Part shown: positions 26,879-35,966 of the stretch, one piece after another
How positions within the stretch are numbered: the first letter of the stretch is position 1
Layout: every line of letters starts with the position of its first letter
DNA from: CAWGCA01 sp963820955
GTDB lineage: Bacteria > Pseudomonadota > Gammaproteobacteria > Chromatiales > Chromatiaceae
Length of the DNA stretch: 64,000 bases
Assembly (NCBI GenBank): GCA_963820955.1
Contig: CAWGCA010000033.1
Span: 1 to 64,000 of the forward strand
Reading direction: 5' to 3'
The notes under the pieces: generated by a model
What the model was told of the DNA's origin: nothing
Seen by the model: only the letters and a program-made list of their open reading frames with translations
The model's database searches: none
Program-made: the position numbers and the translations under genes

Positions 26879-28393
26879 TCAGGGATTGTTGTGCAGTCCT
26901 ATGATGGATTGGGGGCTGTCATCCTGAAGCTGTTTGGCGGAATCACAGCGCAGCAGTTCCAGCTGCTCCAGGTACTGGTGGCTGACATCACCGGTCACAT
27001 ACTCACCGTCAAAGACTGAGGTATCGAATCGCTCAACACTCGATTTCCCCTTTTTCCTGACCGCATCGATCAGATCCTCCAGGTCCTGAAAAATCAACCG
27101 GTCGGAACCGATGATCTCCTGCACCTCCTTCTCCGTTCTGCCGTGAGCAACCAACTCACTGGCCGATGGCATATCGATACCATAGACATTGGGGTAGCGC
27201 ACAGGCGGCGCGGCCGAAGCAAAATAGACCTTGCGAGCACCTGCGTCTCGAGCCATCTGGACAATCTGCTGGGAGGTCGTGCCCCGCACGATGGAATCGT
27301 CCACCAGCAGGACATTTTTACCACGGAACTCGGAATCGATCGCATTGAGTTTCTGTCGAACCGATTTTTTTCGCACCTGCTGCCCGGGCATAATGAAGGT
27401 TCGTCCGATATAGCGGTTCTTGATAAAACCCTCCGCATACTTCAATCCGAGGCAGTTGGCCAGTTCCAGGGCCGCCGTTCGGCTGGTATCCGGTATGGGC
27501 ACCACTACTTCTATGTCATGATCGGGCCAGACCCGCTGAATTTTCCGGGCCAGCCTGTCCCCCATACGCGACCGGGCCTTGTGGACGAATATGTCGTCAA
27601 TAACCGAGTCTGGACGGGCAAAATATACGAACTCGAAAATGCAGGGGGAGCGGATCGGGTTGGCGGCACACTGAAAAGTGTACAGCTTCCCCTCCATGTC
27701 GATGAATACTGCCTCGCCGGGTTCCAGATCCCGAATTCGCTCGAATCCCTGCGCAGCCAGCGCGACACTTTCGGACGCTATCATATACTCGGTCCCCCGT
27801 GTCGCCTCGCGCCGGCCAAAGACAATGGGGCGAATCCCGAAGGGGTCGCGGAAGCCCAGCAGACCATAGCCGGTGATCATAGCAACGGCTGCGTAGCCGC
27901 CACGGCAGCGCCGATGCACCGCCGCTACCGCCTGGAAAACGTCCTGAGAAACGATGCGCATCTTTCTCAGCGACTGCAATTCGTGGGCAAATACGTTGAG
28001 CAGGATCTCCGAGTCAGAGGAGGTGTTAATGTGGCGCAGGTCTTCCCGGTACAGATCCTGTTTCAACTCATCGGCATTGGTCAGGTTGCCATTGTGCGCC
28101 AGGGTAATGCCGTAGGGCGAGTTGACGTAGAACGGTTGGGCCTCGGCGGATGAAGAGCAGCCCGCGGTGGGGTATCGCACGTGGCCGATACCGATATTGC
28201 CCTTGAGATCGATCATGTGCCGGGTGCGAAAGACATCACGCGCCAAACCATTGTCCTTGCGCAGGTGGAGATGTCGATCTTCCAGGGTGACAATCCCGGC
28301 CGAATCCTGGCCCCGATGCTGCAGTACCAGAAGGGCATCGTAGAGGGCCTGATTTACCGGGCTCTGCCCGAAGATTCCGACGATACCGCACAT
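26879..28393 (-). CDS. purF: Amidophosphoribosyltransferase
   Basis: The 504-residue enzyme starts MCGIVGIFG, so that removal of Met exposes the catalytic cysteine of the glutaminase domain. The annotated start was chosen for that reason over a longer frame. The PRPP-binding motif VLLVDDSIVRGTTS is present in the phosphoribosyltransferase half. It catalyses the first step of purine synthesis. It follows cvpA on the same strand, the common gammaproteobacterial pairing. Confidence 0.96.
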   Translation of the reverse strand: MCGIVGIFGQSPVNQALYDALLVLQHRGQDSAGIVTLEDRHLHLRKDNGLARDVFRTRHMIDLKGNIGIGHVRYPTAGCSSSAEAQPFYVNSPYGITLAHNGNLTNADELKQDLYREDLRHINTSSDSEILLNVFAHELQSLRKMRIVSQDVFQAVAAVHRRCRGGYAAVAMITGYGLLGFRDPFGIRPIVFGRREATRGTEYMIASESVALAAQGFERIRDLEPGEAVFIDMEGKLYTFQCAANPIRSPCIFEFVYFARPDSVIDDIFVHKARSRMGDRLARKIQRVWPDHDIEVVVPIPDTSRTAALELANCLGLKYAEGFIKNRYIGRTFIMPGQQVRKKSVRQKLNAIDSEFRGKNVLLVDDSIVRGTTSQQIVQMARDAGARKVYFASAAPPVRYPNVYGIDMPSASELVAHGRTEKEVQEIIGSDRLIFQDLEDLIDAVRKKGKSSVERFDTSVFDGEYVTGDVSHQYLEQLELLRCDSAKQLQDDSPQSIIGLHNNP

Positions 28394-28481
28394 AATCAAG
28401 CGTCTCCCCAGCATCCTGATCGGTCAGGAAAAACCTGAACGCTGCAGGTTGTATCGGACAAGGGTGCAATACCCTTAACCA

Positions 28482-28970
28482 TCAGACAAACTGGAATTTG
28501 TCACCTATATCGGCGGGCAGCAGTGACTTCAGCCAGAGCGCCAGTTCTTGGAAATACCCAATCAACAGCGACTCCTGCCACCAGGGGTCGTTGGGGAAAG
28601 GGGTCAGCCCTGCCAGCAGTACCAGCACGGCCACCAGCAGCGCGCCGCGCGCCGCGCCAAAAAAGACACCGATTAGTCGGTCGGTTCCACTCAAGCCGGT
28701 CTTCTCCACCAGTTGACCGACCAGAAAGTTGACCAACGCCCCCACCATCAGGGTCGCAATGAAAAGAATCGCAAAGGAGACACCCAGCTGAACCGAAGGT
28801 ACGGTGAACCAGTCGAGCTGCGTCGCGAGATCGCGAAAGAAGGTCCAGGATACCCAGAATGCGAGCACCCAGACCGCCAGGGAGAGGGCCTCCTGAACGA
28901 AGCCGCGAATCAGACTGATTACGGCAGACAGCCCGATGATGCCAATAATGACGTAGTCAACCCAGATCAT
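28482..28970 (-). CDS. cvpA: CvpA family inner-membrane protein
   Basis: The 162-residue protein begins MIWVDYVIIGIIGLSAVISLIRGFVQE, the characteristic CvpA N-terminus, and has four membrane helices. In E. coli cvpA is required for colicin V production and lies upstream of purF, as here. The molecular role is unclear. Confidence 0.93.
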   Translation of the reverse strand: MIWVDYVIIGIIGLSAVISLIRGFVQEALSLAVWVLAFWVSWTFFRDLATQLDWFTVPSVQLGVSFAILFIATLMVGALVNFLVGQLVEKTGLSGTDRLIGVFFGAARGALLVAVLVLLAGLTPFPNDPWWQESLLIGYFQELALWLKSLLPADIGDKFQFV

Positions 28971-29091
28971 TCAGCTGCTGCATCGGTTGCCGAAACCATG
29001 CCGGCCTCCGTTCTGAAATTTTTATTGAGACAAGTTTTGAATTCTACCAAAAGCTGCCGCACAGAAGAAGCGACTGTCAGCATACTTATAC

Positions 29092-29712
29092 TCAAGGGTA
29101 GGTTGTCAGGGTCGCTTTCAGTTTCTGCGACCTGATTAAACGATTGATCTGCAGCAGGGTCTCATCCGCCTGTCGACGATCTATCTCAGGCCCGACCCGC
29201 ACCCGGTAGACCTTTTTCCCCTTTACCTGCGCCGGCTCCACGAAGGAATCGAACTTCTCCGCCCGAAGCATCTTCACCAGATTGTCCGCATTCTCCCGGC
29301 TGGAGAAACTGGCCACCTGGATCACCCAGGAAGACAGCGCGGTCCGTTGGGGAGGCGGCGCGGATTCAAGCTCAGGGACCAATTCCGGCGCTTGAATCGC
29401 CGCTTCAGGCGATCCCTGCGGTTGGCTGGGTGGAGGAGCGGCTTTCTCCGCCATCGGCGGTGATGCCGCACCGGACTGGGCGGGGACAATATCTGAAGGG
29501 GGCCTGGATAGGACATCGCTCTCCGACGGCAACACCCGCGACGAGAACTCTCTTTCAGGCCGGGGGGGGATATTCGACTGTTGAAGTCCTTGCTCTAGAA
29601 TCGGCTGGCGATCCAGCAACATGGGGACGAAAATAACCACTAGAGAAGCCAGCACCGCAGCACCAACCAGGCGTTTTTTTAGACCCTCGTCCACCTTATC
29701 AATCCTCAGCAA
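29092..29712 (-). CDS. dedD: DedD-like SPOR-domain cell-division protein
   Basis: The 206-residue protein has a short cytoplasmic N-terminus, one membrane helix at about 17-34, a proline-rich periplasmic linker and a C-terminal SPOR domain (about 127-205, WVIQVASFSSRENADNLVKML...VYRVRVGP). SPOR domains bind denuded septal peptidoglycan. The position between folC and cvpA is that of dedD in many Gammaproteobacteria. Confidence 0.9.
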   Translation of the reverse strand: MLRIDKVDEGLKKRLVGAAVLASLVVIFVPMLLDRQPILEQGLQQSNIPPRPEREFSSRVLPSESDVLSRPPSDIVPAQSGAASPPMAEKAAPPPSQPQGSPEAAIQAPELVPELESAPPPQRTALSSWVIQVASFSSRENADNLVKMLRAEKFDSFVEPAQVKGKKVYRVRVGPEIDRRQADETLLQINRLIRSQKLKATLTTYP

Positions 29713-29728
29713 GTGGAAAACCGTGAGG

Positions 29729-31027
29729 CTAGTATAACAGGAGTGACTCCCTGCTCCGGCCTTGTCTCAACACCTCTCCAACGGTGTGGAAAGACCCGAA
29801 CACCAGCAGGCGGTCAGCTTCCGTCGCCGCCGCCCCTGCTGCCTGCAGGGCATCAAGCGGGTTTTCATGGTAGCTGATGGACTGACTGCTGATCCCAGCC
29901 TCTCGCAAGCGGGAGGCAAGCATGTCTGCCGCCAGGCCTCGGCCCTCTTTCAACTCCGCCAGGCACCAGTGATCGATCAACGGGGAGGTGATTCGCACCA
30001 CCTCGGTAATTTCCTTGTCAGCCAGCATGGCGAATATGGCCAGAGTTCTCCCACTGCAGTACATGGCCTTCAGATTGGCGACCAGGGCCCTTGCAGCCTG
30101 GGGGTTGTGGGCCACATCCAGAATAATCGAGGGGGGACCCGGGATAACCTGGAAACGACCGTCAACCACCGCCTCCAGGAGACCTGTCCGCAGGGCCTTC
30201 TTATCGACTGGCAGCCGATCCTGCAGAAGCGCTAGGACCATCAATACCGCGGAGGCATTCTGCAGTTGAAAGCTGCCCCTAAGGTGAGGTATTGGCAGGG
30301 CATAACGATGCAATTGTCCAGACTGCCAATCCCAACCGCCATCAGACAGACGGTAGCTGAAGTCACGGCCTGCTACAAACAGGGGGGTACCCTTCTCATC
30401 GGCCTGAGAAATCAGAGATTCGGGCGGATCAGTTGTCCCAAAGACAGCGGGTCTTTCCGGTCGCATGATGCCCGCCTTCTCCCTCCCGATCTGCTCACGC
30501 GTTTCACCCAGCCAGTCAGTATGGTCAATATCGACATTGGTTATCAGGGCGATATCACAATCGATGATGTTGACCGCATCCAGGCGCCCCCCGAGACCCA
30601 CCTCCAGAATAACCACGTCCAGACTTTGGTCCAGGAAGATGTCAAGGGCAGCCAGGGTTCCGAACTCGAAATAGGTGAGTTTTATCCCCTGCCGAGCCCG
30701 GTCAACCCGTTCAAAGGCCTGGCAGATACGCTGATCTGGCAGCGCTGCCCCATCTATCCGAATACGCTCGTTGTATTGCACCAGATGGGGGGATGTATAG
30801 CAGCCGGTCCGGTAACCGGCGGCGCCAAGAATGGCCTCCAGAAAAGCGACGCATGAACCCTTGCCGTTAGTCCCGGCGACACTGATCACCGGGCAGGCAA
30901 AAGGTTGAGAATGCATCTGCTCCCAGACTCGCGCCACTCGATCCAGCCCGAGCTGGATCTCCCGGGGATTCAGGCTGGACTGCCACTCCAACCATTGTTC
31001 TAGCGTCTGGAAACGCATCTGAGACAA
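29729..31027 (-). CDS. folC: Folylpolyglutamate synthase / dihydrofolate synthase
   Basis: The 432-residue enzyme has the Mur-ligase-type ATP site ISVAGTNGKGSCVAFLE near residue 45 and the family motifs DVVILEVGLGGRLDAVN and VFGTTDPPE. It adds glutamate to folates. The gene lies downstream of accD and upstream of dedD, the usual order. The sequence is intact, unlike its neighbour accD. Confidence 0.95.
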   Translation of the reverse strand: MSQMRFQTLEQWLEWQSSLNPREIQLGLDRVARVWEQMHSQPFACPVISVAGTNGKGSCVAFLEAILGAAGYRTGCYTSPHLVQYNERIRIDGAALPDQRICQAFERVDRARQGIKLTYFEFGTLAALDIFLDQSLDVVILEVGLGGRLDAVNIIDCDIALITNVDIDHTDWLGETREQIGREKAGIMRPERPAVFGTTDPPESLISQADEKGTPLFVAGRDFSYRLSDGGWDWQSGQLHRYALPIPHLRGSFQLQNASAVLMVLALLQDRLPVDKKALRTGLLEAVVDGRFQVIPGPPSIILDVAHNPQAARALVANLKAMYCSGRTLAIFAMLADKEITEVVRITSPLIDHWCLAELKEGRGLAADMLASRLREAGISSQSISYHENPLDALQAAGAAATEADRLLVFGSFHTVGEVLRQGRSRESLLLY

Positions 31028-31260
31028 GAGACGTCAGGCGTTGCCCCGCTTCTCACCAGGGGTCCAGCCTTAGCAAATGGAATACACCTATTCGATTTGT
31101 CCTGGATACTCAACCATTGCGGCCAACAACTAAGTATCTCAACTGATCGAATCTTCATCGAACCACGGAGCACACCGAGAATATGAGATAACCGCCAGGC
31201 CACCATTTATGCCGTTCTTTGCCTCTGCAGCTGACCCTAATCAATCTCCTATGGCCGGAG

Positions 31261-32123
31261 TTAGCCAGGCTGGGGTTGATGGGTAAGGATGCTTATCAGA
31301 GTGGCCAGCTGATCGCGTATCTCGCGCCGATCGACAATTCTGTCGACTGTACCATGCTCCAACAGGAATTCGCTGCGCTGAAAACCCTCCGGCAGAGTCT
31401 CCCGCACCGTTTGCTCGATCACTCGGGGACCGGCAAAACCGATCAGTGCATTGGGTTCGGCCAGGTTTACGTCGCCCAGCATGGCAAAACTCGCCGATAC
31501 ACCCCCCATGGTGGGGTCGGTCAGAACGGATATAAAAGGAATTCCGCGCTGCGCCATGCTGCCCAGGGCGGCGCTGGTTTTGGCCATCTGCATCAGCGAA
31601 AACAGAGACTCCTGCATGCGTGCACCACCACTGGCGGAAAAACAGACCATAGGGATGTCCTGTTCGAGGCTGACGTTGACTCCGCGCACGAAACGCTCCC
31701 CTACCACCGACCCCATGGAACCACCCATAAATCCGAACTCAAAGGCCGCAGCCACCAGCATCCAGCCCCTTGAGCTTGCCCCGCATCACAACCAGCGCGT
31801 CCGTTTCGTCGGTCTTTTCTGGGCCTGGGTAAGACGGTCCTTGTATTTCTTGCTGTCCTTGAATTTCAGTGGGTCGGCCGGGCCAAGTTCTGCGCCGATT
31901 TCCTCCTGCGGTTCCGGATCCAGAAACAGATCCAGTCGCCGACGGGCATCGATCCGGTTATGATGATCGCACTTGGGACACACATCCAGGTTACGTTCCA
32001 GCTCGGCCCGATACAGAACAGCGCAGCACCGGGGCACTTGGCCCACAAACCTTCCGGGCACCGTGCGTTTGTCCCGCTTTCGGTCCGGATGCGGCAAGGC
32101 ATCAGTTTTTCAAACCAGCTCAT
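31261..32123 (-). pseudogene. accD: Acetyl-CoA carboxylase beta subunit, frame interrupted by several indels
   Basis: The start MSWFEKLMPCRIRTES and the C-terminal two thirds (FEFGFMGGSMGSVVGERFVRG ... QPQPG) are clear AccD. The zinc-finger part (VCPKCDHHNRIDARRR) is also recognisable. They fall in three different frames. I can place frame changes at about 32090, two or more around 32030-32070, one near 31805 and one near 31765. Restoring single bases recovers an unbroken protein of normal length. AccD makes malonyl-CoA with AccA and is essential in most bacteria, so sequencing error is more likely than real loss. Confidence 0.85.
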
Positions 32124-32177
32124 GGATACATGCATCCTAAAGTTGTCACTACCACACGATAACCCATATGAACTCGT

Positions 32178-32990
32178 TCAGGCCTGGTCCATCGCAGCCC
32201 GCATGGCGCAGATCAGCGCGGCACAGCCGGCGCTATCAGCCTCTGGCTGATCAACGCCAACTGCTCGCATCTCTTGACCAAGCGCTGCCTACAACCACCG
32301 CATCGGCGAACTGTGCGATACGGCCCTGGCCGTTTCCGCATCCTTGATACCAAAACCGACACCCACCGGGCAGATCGGTAGTGCTGCGAATCTCGGCGAG
32401 CTTGTCGTACACCGATCGCATCTCCAGATGGGCCGCCCCGGTGATCCCCTTGACCGAGACATAATAAACAAAACCGCTGGCGGCATCGCAGATCCGTTCG
32501 ATACGCGTCGTCGGTACTGGTCGGTGCCAGCAGAAAGATGGGATCGATACTGCTCGGAGCAGACTGGCAACCAGCTCGTGCTGCTTCTTCCGGCGGCAGA
32601 TCCACAGTCAAGTACACCATCGACACCGGCAGCGGCAGCGGCCCTGGCAAAGTCCCGTAACCCATGACCTCGATCGGATTCAGATATCCCATCAGCACCA
32701 CCGGCGTGTCCGCGTCTTGTTGGCGGAAACCCGCAACCATAGCCAGCACATCATGCAGACTGGTGTTGTGTTCAAGTGCCCGTTCACTGGCACGCTGGAT
32801 GACGGGCCCATCGGCCATGGGATCGGAAAAGGGCACACCCAGTTCGATAATATCGGCCCCGGCCTGCACCATGGTATGCATCAATGGAACCGTCACTGAT
32901 GGTTGGGATCACCTGCCGTGACATAAGGAATCAGGGCTGTTCGGCCCTGCTGCTGCAGATTGCTCGAAACAGCTGGCGATACGACTCATA
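32178..32990 (-). pseudogene. trpA: Tryptophan synthase alpha chain, frame interrupted by several indels
   Basis: The start MSRIASCFEQ overlaps the trpB stop by ATGA. The central part reads cleanly (ADIIELGVPFSDPMADGPVIQRASERALEHN, including the catalytic Glu). The frame shifts near 32950, again near 32650 and several times after 32560; the end (ALICAMRAAMDQA) is in yet another frame. The total span of 813 bases is normal for TrpA. TrpA cleaves indole-3-glycerol phosphate to indole. The even scatter of indels with preserved length again points to sequence errors. Confidence 0.82.
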
Positions 32991-34201
32991 TCTTGATTCC
33001 TTCAAGCGCAGCAACGGTATGCATATCTTTGTCACCACGACCGGAGAGATTGATCAGAATGGTCTCTGTTCTTGTCCATGTCGGGGCCAGCTTGCGTAGC
33101 ATAGGCCAGGGCATGACTGGATTCCAGTGCCGGAATGATACCTTCGGTACGGGTCAGAGTCGTGAAATGCCTGCAGGGCCTCATCGTCAGTTACTGCCGC
33201 GTATCGAGCGCGGCCACTGTCCTTTAGCCAGGCATGTTCCGGCCCCACCCCGGGATAGTCCAGGCCGGCAGAGATGGAATGGGTCTCGATGATCTGACCG
33301 TTCTCATCCTCCATCAGGTAGGTGCGATTTCCATGCAGCACACCTGGATTGCCCGGCACACAGGGGTGCTGCATGGCGTCCGCTTTCAAGTCCCTGTCCC
33401 GCCGCTTCGACCCCATAAATAGCTACTCCGTCATCGTCGAGAAAGGGATAAAACAGACCGATGGCATTGGAACCACCGCCGACGCAGGCAACCAGTGCAT
33501 CGGGCAGCCGTCCTGTCTGAGCTCTGAATCTGCTGCCGTGCCTCGCGGCCTATGACCGCCTGAAAATCTCTCACCATGGCAGGATAAGGGTGCGGCCCGG
33601 CTACGGTCCCTATAATGTAAAAGGTGTCATCCACGTTGGTGACCCAGTCCCGCATAGCCTCATTCAACGCATCCTTGAGCGTCCTGGAGCCGGATTCCAC
33701 TGCCTCCACTCTGGCGCCGAGCAACCGCATGCGGTAGACATTGGCCTCCTGGCGGGCTATATCCACTGCGCCCATATAAACCACACACTCCAGCCCCAGG
33801 CGGGCCGCAACGGTAGCGGTCGCCACACCATGCTGACCCGCGCCTGTTTCGGCAATAATACGACGCTTGCCGAGCCTTTTGGCAAGCAGTGCCTGGCCAA
33901 TCGTGTTGTTGATCTTGTGGGCACCGGTGTGATTGAGGTCCTCGCGCTTGAGGTAAATCTGGGCGCCGCCCAGGTCACGGCTCAGCCGCTGCGCATGGTA
34001 AAGCGGCGACGGACGCCCCACATAATTGGCCAGGTCCGCATCCAGTTCCTTCAGGAACTGTCCGTCCTGCATGTATTTTTCATAGGCCTGGCGAAGTTCT
34101 TCCAGCGGTTCCATCAGGGTCTCTGCCACGAATAGGCCACCGTAGTGACCGAAGTGGCCGCGTCCGTCCGGCATACTGGTGAAATCCATCTGGTTACTCA
34201 T
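32987..34201 (-). pseudogene. trpB: Tryptophan synthase beta chain, frame interrupted in its C-terminal half
   Basis: The first two thirds read cleanly, from MSNQMDFTSMPDGRGHFGHYGG through the PLP lysine region (LKREDLNHTGAHKINN) to AMVRDFQAVIGREARQQI. The frame is then lost near 33520. The C-terminal part (VLHGNRTYLMEDENGQ...SISAGLDYPGVGPEH, then MHTVAALEGIKI) continues in other frames. The span of 1215 bases matches a 404-residue TrpB. It joins indole and serine to tryptophan. It overlaps trpF and trpA as in an ordinary operon. Confidence 0.85.
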
Positions 34202-34817
34202 CGGCATGCTCTACTCCTCGCATAAAAGCGGCGATTTTCGATCCATCCTTGATTCCTTTGTCTCGCTCTACGCCGCCACTGACATCCACCGCAAAAGGCC
34301 TCACCTGATGAATGGCCTGTTCCACATTTTCAGGATTCAACCCGCCTGCCAACACGATGGACTTCCTCATGTCGGTGGGGATTTGGTCCCATTGGAAGGT
34401 CTCTCCGGTTCCTCCGGGCTTGCCCCTCTTGTAGCTATCCAACAGCAGCCCATCTGCCTCTGCATACTGTTCGGACATGGAGTGAAGATCCAATCCCGGA
34501 CGCATTCGCAACGCCTTGATATAGGGACGTCCGTGGCCAGAGCAATCGGCCGGTTTTTCATCTCCGTGAAACTGGAGCATATCGATACGGGTCTGGGACA
34601 GTACCACTCTAATCTCCTCCCGGGTAGCATTCACAAACAGCCCCACCACGGTAACGAAAGGTGGCAACGTCTTTACGACCTGCACTGCCTGCACCGCGGT
34701 AACAGCCCGCGGGCTGGGCGGATAGAAAACCAGACCGATAGCGTCTGCGCCCTGCGCTGCAGCCTCTTGAGCATCCACCGGGCGGGTGATGCCGCAAATT
34801 TTCACACGAGTTCTCAT
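34194..34817 (-). CDS. trpF: Phosphoribosylanthranilate isomerase
   Basis: The 207-residue TIM-barrel enzyme begins MRTRVKICGITRPVDAQEAAAQGADAIGLVFY, with the catalytic Cys in KICGIT. It also contains LQFHGDE and the phosphate-binding VLAGGLNPENV and DVSGGVE motifs. A longer frame upstream starts at 34973 but codes for an unrelated stretch over a repeat and hairpin, so it is rejected. It heads trpF-trpB-trpA, and its end overlaps the trpB start. Confidence 0.95.
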   Translation of the reverse strand: MRTRVKICGITRPVDAQEAAAQGADAIGLVFYPPSPRAVTAVQAVQVVKTLPPFVTVVGLFVNATREEIRVVLSQTRIDMLQFHGDEKPADCSGHGRPYIKALRMRPGLDLHSMSEQYAEADGLLLDSYKRGKPGGTGETFQWDQIPTDMRKSIVLAGGLNPENVEQAIHQVRPFAVDVSGGVERDKGIKDGSKIAAFMRGVEHADE

Positions 34818-34967
34818 TCGGTGAACAAAGATACAGGATAGCAACGGGCAGAGAAAGTGGGTCGCTACCCCGCAGCCGCATCTGCAGTCTGTTACGGCCA
34901 ACCGGCATGGATGGATCACCGAGCGGACAGGGACAGGTCGCGCAGGCAATACCGTCGAAAAACAGAA

Positions 34968-34994
34968 GGGCACCTCGAAAAATTCGAGCTGCCC
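34968..34994 (-). terminator. Hairpin downstream of truA
   Basis: On the minus strand GGGCAGCTCGAA pairs with TTCGAGGTGCCC around a 3-base loop (one mismatch), followed by TTCTGTTTTT. This is a credible rho-independent terminator for truA. The hairpin overlaps the start of the dispersed repeat copy, so it may instead be part of that repeat. Confidence 0.6.
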
Positions 34995-35025
34995 TCGTGG
35001 TGCAGGGACGCACGACTATTTTCGA
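34977..35025 (+). repeat. Dispersed repeat, copy 2
   Basis: This stretch contains GAAAAATTCGAGC and GTGGTGCAGGGACGCACGAC and aligns over about 49 bases with 14629-14677. Both copies are intergenic and in the same orientation relative to the window. Confidence 0.5.
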
Positions 35026-35118
35026 GCGCTTAAGCGCTTGAAAATGAGCGCGATCGAAAACTGCGTTTTTCGAAGTACCCAGAAGTTCACGCCCTCTGCG
35101 GTGACAATCAGACCTGAT

Positions 35119-35886
35119 CTACCGGGGAGAATTAAAGGTCAGATCAAAGACCTCGGGATAACCCACATGAGTCAAATAGAGGCCTTGTGGCGGGGCAGTT
35201 ACTCCTCCCAAGGTGCGATCGTGATAGGCCAGGACCTCTCCCGCCCAATTGACCGGCCGCTCGCCCTTTCCAATCGCTATCAGCACCCCGGCGATATTGC
35301 GCACCATATGATGCAGAAAGGCGTTGGCGCAAACCTCGATGATTACGCGGTCGAGGTCCCTTGTAACCTGCAGCCGGGTAATCGTGCGCACCGGGCTTTT
35401 TGCCTGGCACCCCAGAGCGCGATAGGAGGAGAAATCATGGGTACCGATCAGTTGCTGAGCCGCCTCGTGCATGCGTACCTCGTTCAGAGGGGAGTGGATC
35501 CAGACCGTGCGGTTTCGCCAGATGGCGGAGCGTGTCGGCCTGTTTAATATGATATAGCGGTAGCTGCGATGGATGGCGGAAAAGCGTGCGTGAAACTCCG
35601 CTGGCACCCTCTCTACCCAGTTCACATTGATATCCTGGGGCAGATTAACGTTGGTGCCCAATATCCATCCCCGTGGCGGACGAATCGCTTCGCTGTTGAA
35701 ATGAACCACCTGACCGAGACCGTGAACGCCGGCATCGGTTCGGCCGGCGCACTGGACCGAAACGGGGTGATCGGCCACCTTGGCGATCGCCTGTTCCAGC
35801 CGTTGCTGCACCGTTTCTACGCCGTCCTGGATCTGCCAGCCGTGGAAAGAGGTTCCGTCATACTCCACACCCATCGCCAGCCGCAC
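35119..35886 (-). CDS. truA: tRNA pseudouridine(38-40) synthase
   Basis: The 255-residue enzyme has the TruA core with the catalytic aspartate in CAGRTDAGVHGLGQVVHF (about residue 52). Further TruA motifs are RSYRYIILNRP, HDFSSYRA and HHMVRNIAGVLIAIG. The start is GTG with a GGAGG motif upstream. It modifies uridines in the anticodon stem-loop of many tRNAs. It lies between fimV and trpF, the normal gammaproteobacterial order. Confidence 0.95.
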   Translation of the reverse strand: MRLAMGVEYDGTSFHGWQIQDGVETVQQRLEQAIAKVADHPVSVQCAGRTDAGVHGLGQVVHFNSEAIRPPRGWILGTNVNLPQDINVNWVERVPAEFHARFSAIHRSYRYIILNRPTRSAIWRNRTVWIHSPLNEVRMHEAAQQLIGTHDFSSYRALGCQAKSPVRTITRLQVTRDLDRVIIEVCANAFLHHMVRNIAGVLIAIGKGERPVNWAGEVLAYHDRTLGGVTAPPQGLYLTHVGYPEVFDLTFNSPR

Positions 35887-35915
35887 CTGCTATACCCTCC
35901 CCCAACATAACGACA

Positions 35916-35939
35916 AGAGGCGCACCTAAGTGCGCCTCT
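35916..35939 (-). terminator. Hairpin downstream of fimV
   Basis: AGAGGCGCAC and GTGCGCCTCT form a perfect 10-bp stem with a 4-base loop in the fimV-truA gap. The T-run is poor on both strands, so termination may be weak. Confidence 0.6.
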
Positions 35940-35966
35940 CTAACATTGTAAACAATCGATTAAGGA

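Larger units (their letters stand above)
34818..35118. other. Gap between truA and trpF with hairpin and repeat
   Basis: This 300-base gap holds a terminator-like hairpin, the second copy of a dispersed repeat, and a GCGCTTAAGCGC palindrome near 35018-35029. The hairpin and repeat are listed separately. It is probably where truA transcription ends and trp transcription starts. Confidence 0.5.

Noticed and set aside
34818..34973. Upstream extension of trpF
   Set aside because: The extension covers a repeat and a terminator-like hairpin and codes for a Cys-rich stretch unlike any TrpF.
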